The notes beneath the pieces were generated by a model. It was not told the origin of the DNA and made no database searches. It saw nothing but the letters and a program-made list of their open reading frames with translations. Of a stretch of 56,408 nucleotides of DNA, positions 17,851 to 23,798 are shown piece by piece; position 1 is the stretch's first letter, and every line of letters starts with the position of its first letter. The stretch comes from Desulfonispora thiosulfatigenes DSM 11270 (lineage in GTDB: Bacteria > Bacillota > Peptococcia > Peptococcales > Desulfonisporaceae): assembly GCF_900176035.1 (NCBI RefSeq), contig NZ_FWWT01000016.1, positions 1 to 56,408 of the forward strand. The letters are read 5' to 3'. A program made the position numbers and the translations under genes.

Positions 17851-17927
17851 GGGTGGCTTTGTCCTTCTTAATTAAATGTCCTAGATATAGGGGTCATTTA
17901 AGTAGTTAGGCAGGAGCTACCTTTTTT
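17851..17927 (+). repeat. Repeated nested-hairpin terminator element, copy 2
   Basis: Same design as 15763-15843: GGTGGCT (17852-17858) pairs with AGCTACC (17915-17921), an inner hairpin is built on TTAAATG/CATTTAA, and T6 follows. The sequence between (TCCTTCTTAATTAAATGTCC) is almost identical in both copies. It lies 41 nt after the truncated Rpn gene. Confidence 0.7.
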
Positions 17928-18067
17928 GTGCCTTTTTTAATTGCCAATATTTACCCAAAATGTTATCATTTAAGATAATTAACATAAAAAGCAGCGCATC
18001 TAAATATATTAGTATTGTGGTCAACTTTACCTTTATTTATTCATGTACTTAAAATAAGGAGGAGCAT

Positions 18068-19930
18068 ATGGAAAAAATAGCACATAAGGAGCATTATTTA
18101 CAGCAGTATCAAAAATGGATTAATACGGATTCTTTAAACGAGGAAATGAAAGCTGAGCTTTTAGCGATAAAAGATGACAAGGCCGAGATAGAGGAAAGAT
18201 TTTATAAAAACCTAGAATTTGGCACAGGTGGTCTTCGGGGGCTAATGGGGGCAGGGACTAATCGCATTAATATTTATACCGTGCGCCGTTCTACTCAGGG
18301 ACTAGCTAATTACTTAAAAAAGCAGAATTTAACCCCGTGCACTACGAAAACTGAAGATCGTGCGGCTTCAAAGGGCACTTGGCGGAATATAGATCACCCT
18401 ACTGTAAAGGCATCTGGGCAGACGAACACTAATAAAACCACGCCTCTAAAGGTAGTTATTGCCTACGATTCACGGTTTAAGTCACGGGAATTTGCCTTAG
18501 AATCAGCACTTGTTCTAGCACAAAATGGTATTAAGGCTTATGTTTTTGCAGAAATTGCCCCTACCCCATTACTTTCTTATGCGGTGTGTGAACTTGGAGC
18601 AGACGCAGGCATTGTTATTACAGCAAGTCACAATCCTAAGGAATATAATGGGTACAAGGTTTACGGTAATTATGGAGGACAAATGACAGATGAAGATTCT
18701 AGAGCTGTTATCGAACAAGTAGAAAATATCCAGGAAGAATTAAGTGTAGCCGTGATGGCACAAAAAGAAGCCGAGGCACAGGAATTATTAGTGTGGCTTG
18801 GTAGTGAATTATTGGATAGATATATCGAGAGAACAAAAGGGTTAATTTTAAATCCTGAAATAATTGAAAAAATGCAAGATAGCCTAAAAATTGTATACAC
18901 TCCTTTACATGGGACGGGCAATATTCCGGTAATGAGGCTGTTACAGGAATCCGGCTTTAAAGAAGTAGCAATTGTTCCAGAGCAAGCAGAGCCAGATGGT
19001 AGTTTTCCAACAGCGTCTTATCCAAATCCTGAGGATATTAAGTCCTTTGCCCTTGCGATTGAACTAGGCAAGGCAAATAATGCAGATATTCTCCTAGCAA
19101 CTGATCCTGATGCTGACCGAGTAGGCGTAATTGTGAAAAATGAGCGTAGTGAATATGTGTCCTTAACGGGTAATCAATTAGGTGGATTATTAGTTGACTA
19201 TATTTTAAGTAGTCGTAAGGAAAAAAACACCCTGCCCGCAGATGGCGTAATTATTAAAACAATCGTTACTTCTAGCTTAGGCGTGGATATTGCTCGTAAA
19301 TATGGAATTGGTCATATTGATGTTTTAACCGGTTTTAAATATATCGGTGAAAAAATAAATGAATTTACACACAGTAAAAGCTCCACCTATTTATTTGGCT
19401 ACGAAGAAAGCTATGGTTATTTAGCCAGTGATTATGTACGCGATAAAGATGCCGTGCAAATTTGTTTATTAGCCTCTGAAATGGCTGCATTTTATAAGGA
19501 TAAGGGTATTACCTTGTACGAGCGTTTACACCAGTTATTCACAGAACTTGGCTATTATCAAGAGGACCTGGTAAATATCACCTTAGAAGGCATTGCCGGA
19601 GAAAAAACAATTGCTGCTATCATCGAAGATTTCCGGAACAATCCCCCACATGAGGTTCATGGGGAAAGGGTATTAATGGTATGTGACTATTTAACATGTA
19701 CGGAAGTGGACATGATTGAAAAAATAGCAACAAAAACCACCCTGCCAAAGTCCAATGTCTTAAGGTATCGCCTCTCTGATGGATCATGGTTTTGCATTCG
19801 TCCTTCTGGCACAGAGCCTAAACTTAAAATTTACTTTGGGGTAAAAGGTAACACAGCTGAAGAAGCGACCACAAAGCTAGAAGGAATCAAAGTAGAAGTC
19901 ATGCAAAGAGTAAATCAAGTAAATGTGTAA
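18068..19930 (+). CDS. Phospho-sugar mutase (phosphoglucomutase/phosphomannomutase, PgcA type)
   Basis: The 620-residue enzyme interconverts hexose-6-phosphate and hexose-1-phosphate. FGTGGLRGLMGAGTNRIN opens the catalytic region; the phosphoserine loop is ITASHNPKEYNGYKVYG, the metal loop DPDADRVG, the sugar loop GYEESYGYL and the phosphate-binding motif RPSGTEPKLKIY. AAGGAGGAG before ATG 18068 supports the start. Between GLANYLKKQ and KVVIAYDSR lies an extra hydrophilic stretch of about 40 residues (87-127) where relatives have about 10, with locally raised GC. It supplies hexose-1-phosphate to the nucleotidyltransferase at 16108. Confidence 0.92.
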   Translation: MEKIAHKEHYLQQYQKWINTDSLNEEMKAELLAIKDDKAEIEERFYKNLEFGTGGLRGLMGAGTNRINIYTVRRSTQGLANYLKKQNLTPCTTKTEDRAASKGTWRNIDHPTVKASGQTNTNKTTPLKVVIAYDSRFKSREFALESALVLAQNGIKAYVFAEIAPTPLLSYAVCELGADAGIVITASHNPKEYNGYKVYGNYGGQMTDEDSRAVIEQVENIQEELSVAVMAQKEAEAQELLVWLGSELLDRYIERTKGLILNPEIIEKMQDSLKIVYTPLHGTGNIPVMRLLQESGFKEVAIVPEQAEPDGSFPTASYPNPEDIKSFALAIELGKANNADILLATDPDADRVGVIVKNERSEYVSLTGNQLGGLLVDYILSSRKEKNTLPADGVIIKTIVTSSLGVDIARKYGIGHIDVLTGFKYIGEKINEFTHSKSSTYLFGYEESYGYLASDYVRDKDAVQICLLASEMAAFYKDKGITLYERLHQLFTELGYYQEDLVNITLEGIAGEKTIAAIIEDFRNNPPHEVHGERVLMVCDYLTCTEVDMIEKIATKTTLPKSNVLRYRLSDGSWFCIRPSGTEPKLKIYFGVKGNTAEEATTKLEGIKVEVMQRVNQVNV

Positions 19931-20105
19931 GCAAAAATATTAATAATATAGGGTTAATCATAATTAATAATACAGGTTAGTAATATATAAAAATATAGGT
20001 TTAGTTATCATTAATAATATAAGGTTAATTATATAAATTAGTAATAAATTAGTAATAAATTTAAGTAATAAGGTTAATTATATAAATTAGTAATAAATTA
20101 GTAAT
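19931..20105. repeat. AT-rich slippage repeat tract
   Basis: The words TTAATAATATA and AGGTTAATTATATAAATTAGTAATAAATTAG recur; the latter type of unit is present twice in exact form (about 20026 and 20070). No gene is visible. It separates the phosphosugar mutase from the terminator at 20111. Confidence 0.65.
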
Positions 20106-20110
20106 ACAAG

Positions 20111-20145
20111 GTCGTTCTGGTAAAAAGCTGGAGCGGCTTTTCTTT
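20111..20145 (+). terminator. Terminator-like hairpin
   Basis: GTCGTTCTGG pairs with CTGGAGCGGC (10 bp with G-U pairs, 7-nt loop), followed by a T-rich tail. Related to the hairpin at 15037-15068. Confidence 0.65.
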
Positions 20146-20264
20146 TCTCTTTACAATACTTTTCGTTAACCACAGTAATAATTTCTGGATTTCATTCTTT
20201 ATTATGCCCCAGACTTTTAATTATATGCATATTTAAGATAGAAATTGAGCAGGGTAATAATACA

Positions 20265-20323
20265 GCTATATATAAGGAAGAGTTTTTTCTGCTATTCAAT
20301 TAATATCAAAAAATTGCTATAAT
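20265..20323 (+). promoter_or_regulatory. Promoter region of the full-length rpn gene
   Basis: GCTATATATAAGGAAGA at 20265, then ATTCAATTAATATCAA and a perfect TATAAT at 20318-20323. The -35 (TTCAAT, 20295-20300) is weak. The same sequence, slightly decayed, precedes the two freed C-terminal genes (TTTAAT at 21331 and its counterpart near 21821) and, more distantly, the truncated gene at 17213. Confidence 0.6.
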
Positions 20324-20345
20324 AAGAGAAAGGGAATACTGGTAA

Positions 20346-21254
20346 ATGAAGAAAAATAAGAAATATGATTTAATGGATCCGAAAATTGATTTTGCATTCA
20401 AACAAATCTTTGCAGGGAAATTTAAAGAAAGTAAAATTGTCCTAATAGATTTACTAAATTCTATTTTAGGGTTCGAGGAAACGGTAAAAATTACCGACAT
20501 TCTATATTTAAACCCCTATACGGATAAGGAATATGAAGAATCCAAACAATCAATCCTGGATATTAAGGTCAAAACAAATAAAGAGGAATTAATCGATATT
20601 GAAATACAAATTAGAAATTCTGATAATTATCGCAAACGCTCCTTGTATTACTGGTCAACTATTTATGGGGAGCAAATAGTTGAAGGCGAAGCATATAATG
20701 AATTAAAAAGATGCATAGTAATAAATATCCTGAATTTTAATTTAATTACAGAAAATGAACACTATCATAGTATTTTTAATGTAAGAGAAAAAAACAAAAA
20801 CTTTGCCTTAAATCATGATTTAGAAATCCACTACCTGGAATTAAAGAAGTTTTTGAAAAGCACAGGCGAAGAAAAGTTTACAGGTTTAGAGCAGTGGTTA
20901 ATATTCCTTAAAGATTCAGGCAATGAAAATAAACGCGAAATAATAAATCAAATACGAAAAGAAAATGAGGTGATTGACATGGCAGGAGAAATCTTAGAAA
21001 AATTAAGTCAAGATGAAAAGGCTAGAGCAATCTACCAACAAAGACGCAAATGGTATTTGGATAAGGTATCAAGTGAGAAGTATTTTCTAAGTAAAGGCCG
21101 AGAAGAAGGAATTAAAGAAGGAATTAAAGAAGGAGAGCTAAAAGGCAAAAGGGATATAGCAAAAAAACTTATTTCCTTAGGAATTGAAATAGATAAAATC
21201 GAGGAAGCTACAAAGTTATCTAGGGCAGAGATTGAAGAGATAGCAAAGGAATAA
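20346..21254 (+). CDS. Rpn-family PD-(D/E)XK nuclease (full length, 302 aa)
   Basis: This is an intact member of the Rpn / 'PD-(D/E)XK nuclease family transposase' group. The opening DLMDPKIDFAFKQIFAGK, the catalytic core LDIKVKTNKEELIDIEIQ (Asp and the Glu-x-Gln pair) and YYWSTIYGEQIVEGEAY are typical; the C-terminal part has the GIKEGIKEGE tail. Rpn proteins of E. coli are DNA endonucleases that promote recombination, and RpnA restricts phages. AGAAAGGG at about 20328 supports ATG 20346. The C-terminal third carries an internal gene (20979), which is also present as two separate downstream copies. Confidence 0.88.
   Translation: MKKNKKYDLMDPKIDFAFKQIFAGKFKESKIVLIDLLNSILGFEETVKITDILYLNPYTDKEYEESKQSILDIKVKTNKEELIDIEIQIRNSDNYRKRSLYYWSTIYGEQIVEGEAYNELKRCIVINILNFNLITENEHYHSIFNVREKNKNFALNHDLEIHYLELKKFLKSTGEEKFTGLEQWLIFLKDSGNENKREIINQIRKENEVIDMAGEILEKLSQDEKARAIYQQRRKWYLDKVSSEKYFLSKGREEGIKEGIKEGELKGKRDIAKKLISLGIEIDKIEEATKLSRAEIEEIAKE
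20979..21254 (+). CDS. Intragenic short Rpn protein (91 aa), internal start
   Basis: ATG 20979 is in frame with the nuclease and is preceded by GAGGTGA (20967-20973) with 5 nt spacing, a better site than that of the nuclease itself. The product MAGEILEKLSQDEKARAIY... contains a helical segment (YQQRRKWYLDKVSSEKYF), the GIKE repeat and an end segment IDKIEEATKLSRAEIEEI. Two stand-alone copies of this segment downstream start at the same ATG and keep the same ribosome binding site, which is strong comparative support. By analogy with E. coli RpnA it should antagonise the nuclease; this is inferred. Confidence 0.65.
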   Translation: MAGEILEKLSQDEKARAIYQQRRKWYLDKVSSEKYFLSKGREEGIKEGIKEGELKGKRDIAKKLISLGIEIDKIEEATKLSRAEIEEIAKE

Positions 21255-21273
21255 AGTGAATTAAGGAAATCTT

Positions 21274-21304
21274 AGCTGTTCATTTTTGATGAGCAGCCTT
21301 TTTT
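21274..21304 (+). terminator. Terminator of the full-length rpn gene
   Basis: GCTGTTCAT and ATGAGCAGC pair (one G-U) around a T-rich loop and are followed by T6. Identical hairpins end the two downstream copies. Confidence 0.75.
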
Positions 21305-21418
21305 CTACTCGATTAATATTAAAAAATTGCTTTAATAAATGAACACTATCATAGTATTTTCAATATAAGAGAAAAAAACAAAATAAATCAAATACGAAAA
21401 GAAAATGAGGTGATTGAC

Positions 21419-21742
21419 ATGGCAGGAGAAATCTTAGAAAAATTAAGTCAAGATGAAAAGGCTAGAGCAATCTACCAACAAAGACGCAAATGGTATTTGG
21501 ATAAGGTCTCAAGTGAGAAGTATTTTCTAAGTAAAGGCCGAGAAGAAGGAATTAAAGAAGGAATTAAAGAAGGAATTAAAGAAGGAATCAAGGAAGGAAT
21601 TAAGGAAGGGATAAAAGAAGGAGAACTAAAAGGTAAAAGGGATATAGCAAAAAAACTTATTTCCTTAGGAATTGAAATAGATAAAATTGAGGAAGCTACA
21701 AAGTTATCTAGGGCAGAGATTGAAGAGATAGCAAATGAATAA
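21419..21742 (+). CDS. Stand-alone Rpn C-terminal protein, copy B (107 aa)
   Basis: From ATG 21419, preceded by GAGGTGA at 5 nt, the gene encodes a protein almost identical to the last 91 residues of the nuclease at 20346 but with six GIKE repeats where that protein has two. A GTG three codons upstream (21410) is open but overlaps the ribosome binding site, so I choose the ATG. It has its own promoter-like -10 (TTTAAT, 21331) and a hairpin terminator. No nuclease residues remain. Probable role: binding partner or inhibitor of the Rpn nuclease; could also be a decaying fragment. Confidence 0.7.
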   Translation: MAGEILEKLSQDEKARAIYQQRRKWYLDKVSSEKYFLSKGREEGIKEGIKEGIKEGIKEGIKEGIKEGELKGKRDIAKKLISLGIEIDKIEEATKLSRAEIEEIANE

Positions 21743-21761
21743 AGTGAATTAAGGAAATCTT

Positions 21762-21792
21762 AGCTGTTCATTTTTGATGAGCAGCCTTTTTT
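21762..21792 (+). terminator. Terminator of copy B
   Basis: Same GCTGTTCA/TGATGAGCAGC hairpin and T6 tail as at 21274-21304. Confidence 0.75.
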
Positions 21793-21905
21793 CTGCTCGA
21801 TTAATATTAAAAAATTGCTTTAATAAATGAACACTATCATAGTATTTTCAATATAAGAGAAAAAAAATAATAAATCAAATACGAAAAGAAAATGAGGTGA
21901 TTGAC

Positions 21906-22208
21906 ATGGCAGGTGAAATCTTAGAAAAATTAAGTCAAGATGAAAAAGCTAGAGCAATCTACCAGCAAAGACGTAAATGGTATTTGGATAAGGTATCAAG
22001 TGAGAAGTATTTTCTCAGTAAAGGCCGAGAAGAAGGAATTAAAGAAGGGATCAAAGAAGGAATCAAAGAAGGAGAGCTAAAAGTCAAAAGGGATATAGCA
22101 AAAAAACTAATTTTATTAGGAATAGAGATAGATAAAATTGAGGAAGCTACAAAGTTATCTAGGGCTGAGATTGAAGAACTGGCAAAGGAAGAGATGTCAA
22201 AGGAATAG
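21906..22208 (+). CDS. Stand-alone Rpn C-terminal protein, copy C (100 aa)
   Basis: ATG 21906 follows the conserved GAGGTGA at 5 nt. The protein matches copies A and B through YFLSKGREEG, has three GIKE repeats before GELK, and then drifts slightly (KVKRDIAKKLILLG) with a different end (ELAKEEMSKE). The open frame has been kept through the 12-bp repeat changes, because the repeat unit is a multiple of three. It ends before its own hairpin terminator. Confidence 0.68.
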   Translation: MAGEILEKLSQDEKARAIYQQRRKWYLDKVSSEKYFLSKGREEGIKEGIKEGIKEGELKVKRDIAKKLILLGIEIDKIEEATKLSRAEIEELAKEEMSKE

Positions 22209-22236
22209 AGTGAATAAAGTAAATTAAGGAAAGCAT

Positions 22237-22266
22237 AGCTGTTCATTTTTGATGAGCAGCTTTTTT
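22237..22266 (+). terminator. Terminator of copy C
   Basis: Third copy of the GCTGTTCATTTTTGATGAGCAGC-class hairpin, followed by T6. The bases right after (ATTCAATCAATATCAAAGAA) look like one more decayed copy of the rpn promoter. Confidence 0.7.
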
Positions 22267-22290
22267 CTATATTCAATCAATATCAAAGAA

Positions 22291-22374
22291 AAACCCTGGC
22301 AATATTCCAGCTCCCACCTCCTTTTCGCCTCAAAAAACCCACCAATATTCCAGCCCCTACCCCCTTTACGCCCC
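22291..22374. repeat. C-rich 44-bp tandem repeat (two copies)
   Basis: Two units with 44-bp period share AATATTCCAGC followed by a pyrimidine-rich half ending CGCC. A weaker third trace (CCCCTTTTCGCCC) is near 22432. The + strand is strikingly C-rich compared with the A-rich surroundings. No ORF with a ribosome binding site fits it. Confidence 0.65.
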
Positions 22375-22514
22375 ATTTATCCTCAAATACCACGACCTGC
22401 CTACAATAAGGCCCATTTAGAACCAAATGCTCCCCTTTTCGCCCAAATAGTCATTACACCTTTTGAAATAATAGGCTATAATAGTAGTAATAGCAAAAGA
22501 AGGGAGTGAATAGG

Positions 22515-22676
22515 GTGGAGGAATTAATGCAACAAGTAGCAAATTTCGGATTTCCTATCGTGGTTAGTATTTATTTACTAGTACGCGTAGAAGGACGTCT
22601 AGAGCATCTATCATGTTCAATAAACGATTTATCCAGCGTAATTCTCAGACTAAAAGAGGTCATTGTCCATGAATAA
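22515..22676 (+). CDS. yvrJ: YvrJ family small membrane protein (53 aa)
   Basis: GTG 22515 follows AGGGAGTG at about 8 nt. The product begins with VEELMQQVANFGFPIVVSIY, the YvrJ hallmark: a short amphipathic start and one membrane helix (residues 11-24), then LVRVEGRLEHL and a terminal coiled segment. YvrJ-like proteins of about 50 residues are common in Bacillota, often with DUF1659/DUF2922; their function is unknown. It is too short for many gene finders. Confidence 0.75.
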   Translation: MEELMQQVANFGFPIVVSIYLLVRVEGRLEHLSCSINDLSSVILRLKEVIVHE

Positions 22677-22711
22677 TAAATGTATCTTAAAATCAAAGGA
22701 GGTCACAGAGC

Positions 22712-23221
22712 ATGAATCATAGTGCAAATGCTATTTGCAACAATTTACCGGAAATTCAGGCTTTGCTGCCTATTTATACAGAAGATGGGGGAAATAGCAC
22801 AGAAGTGTGCCTGGTAAATGGAAAGCGCCTCATAAGTCCGAAAAAAACTAAAACCATTCTAAAAAACATAGCAGAGTCATACACCAAAGACGTGAGCCTG
22901 ATTAGAAGAAAGTATGGGTCCCTAATTGGCCGCAAACATCAAGCACCGCTACCATTGATTCCGGATTTAATCTTGGTTCCTTTAAAATTCCGTTCACCAA
23001 TTGGTAAAGACGAAGGCGCATTATGCTACATCTCTCAAACCCAAGTGGCCAGCTGGAAGGCCTGCGGTAAAACTAGCACAAAAATAATTTTTAAAAATGA
23101 GCTAGAGATTGAAGTAATGCAAAGCATCGACTCGGTAACCTTAGCCCTAAAACAAGCCGACATGATAAGAATGGAATACATAAAAAATCTTGATTTAAAA
23201 TCTATCCAGAATCTACTTTAA
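22712..23221 (+). CDS. ComK-like protein (169 aa)
   Basis: The ATG has AAAGGAGG 12 nt upstream. The sequence fits the layout of the competence factor ComK: an early ALLPIYT strand, IRRKYGSLIGRKHQAPLPL (compare the FGSS..GRK stretch of ComK), LVPLKFRSPIGKDEGALCYI, a STKIIFKNELEIEV strand and a C-terminal helix. A fragment of a second copy lies at 23441-23656. ComK binds DNA as a transcription activator; whether this homologue does so is unknown. Placement beside phage-type replication genes suggests a mobile-element regulator. The family call is by pattern only. Confidence 0.45.
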   Translation: MNHSANAICNNLPEIQALLPIYTEDGGNSTEVCLVNGKRLISPKKTKTILKNIAESYTKDVSLIRRKYGSLIGRKHQAPLPLIPDLILVPLKFRSPIGKDEGALCYISQTQVASWKACGKTSTKIIFKNELEIEVMQSIDSVTLALKQADMIRMEYIKNLDLKSIQNLL

Positions 23222-23240
23222 TTTAATAATATTCTTAAAA

Positions 23241-23275
23241 GGGTTTGTCCAAGTAAAAGGGGACAGCCTTTTTTT
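23241..23275 (+). terminator. Rho-independent terminator after the ComK-like gene
   Basis: TTGTCC pairs with GGACAG-type sequence (GGGGACAGCC) and T7 follows. Confidence 0.55.
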
Positions 23276-23338
23276 CATGTGTGAAGAATTTGCTGAACAA
23301 TCCTTGATAATAGAACCCACCTCGCTTAATTGACAAAG

Positions 23339-23416
23339 TTTGATGGCGAATATATCTTTAAATTCCTAGATGAAAAGTGGCTAGATCCAGACCAAATATT
23401 AGCCAACTATTTTTAG
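23339..23416 (+). pseudogene. Fragment of a VapE/primase gene
   Basis: The 25-codon stretch FDGEYIFKFLDEKWLDPDQI is nearly the same as residues about 186-205 of the intact protein encoded at 25847 (DGEYIFNFLDEKWLDPDEV). It ends in TAG. Nothing else of that gene is present here, so it is a relic of a second copy of the replication module. Confidence 0.75.
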
Positions 23417-23440
23417 AATATGGGCATGATGTAATAATCT

Positions 23441-23656
23441 ATCCAATTAAAATTTCGCTCACCAATTGGTAAGGACGAAGGAGCCTTATGCTACAGCTCA
23501 CGAACGCAAGTCAAGAGCTGGCAGCCATGTAACAAAAGCAGCGCGAGAATTATCTTTAAGAATGATCAAGAAATTATTGTAATGCAGTCCATGGAAAATG
23601 TAACCATAGCCCTGCAACAAGCAAACTTAATCAGAAGCCAGTTACCAGCTAATTAA
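23441..23656 (+). pseudogene. C-terminal fragment of a second ComK-like gene
   Basis: From 23447 the frame reads LKFRSPIGKDEGALCYSS, then IIFKNDQEIIVMQSMENV, closely matching residues about 90-155 of the protein encoded at 22712. The upstream half is absent, and a stop codon lies just before. It is joined to the VapE fragment, so at least two deletions shaped this region. Confidence 0.75.
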
Positions 23657-23683
23657 TTTTAGTAGGTAACTGGTTATTTTTTT
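23638..23683 (+). terminator. Terminator overlapping the end of the ComK-like fragment
   Basis: CCAGTTACC (23638-23646) and GGTAACTGG (23665-23673) form a perfect 9-bp stem, followed by TTATTTTTTT. The 5' half lies in the last codons of the fragment. Confidence 0.8.
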
Positions 23684-23798
23684 GCCTCCCACCTAAAGAG
23701 GCGAGAGACTTACGCCAAGTTAGTCAGGTAAAAATGTTACGAATTTCCTATTCTGGGGGGCTATATAGTGAGAGCCTAAAGAGAGGAAGAGATAAAAA

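Larger units (their letters stand above)
20754..22266 (+). repeat. Tandem triplication of the rpn C-terminal unit
   Basis: A unit made of promoter-like sequence, a 40-nt scar of the nuclease ORF (GAACACTATCATAG...), ribosome binding site, short gene and hairpin occurs as B (about 21305-21792) and C (about 21793-22266) behind the C-terminal part of the full gene (A). B and C share the same two internal deletions relative to A, so one truncated form arose first and was then duplicated. The copies differ mainly in the number of 12-bp GIKE codons repeats. Confidence 0.8.

Noticed and set aside
21100-22260. Regular repeats that resemble a CRISPR array
   Set aside because: The repeats are large gene-sized units and 12-bp codon repeats with no short, equal-length spacers and no cas genes.
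22249-22509. 86-codon Pro-rich open frame
   Set aside because: It lies over the C-rich tandem repeat, begins in a terminator, and has no ribosome binding site; composition explains the frame.
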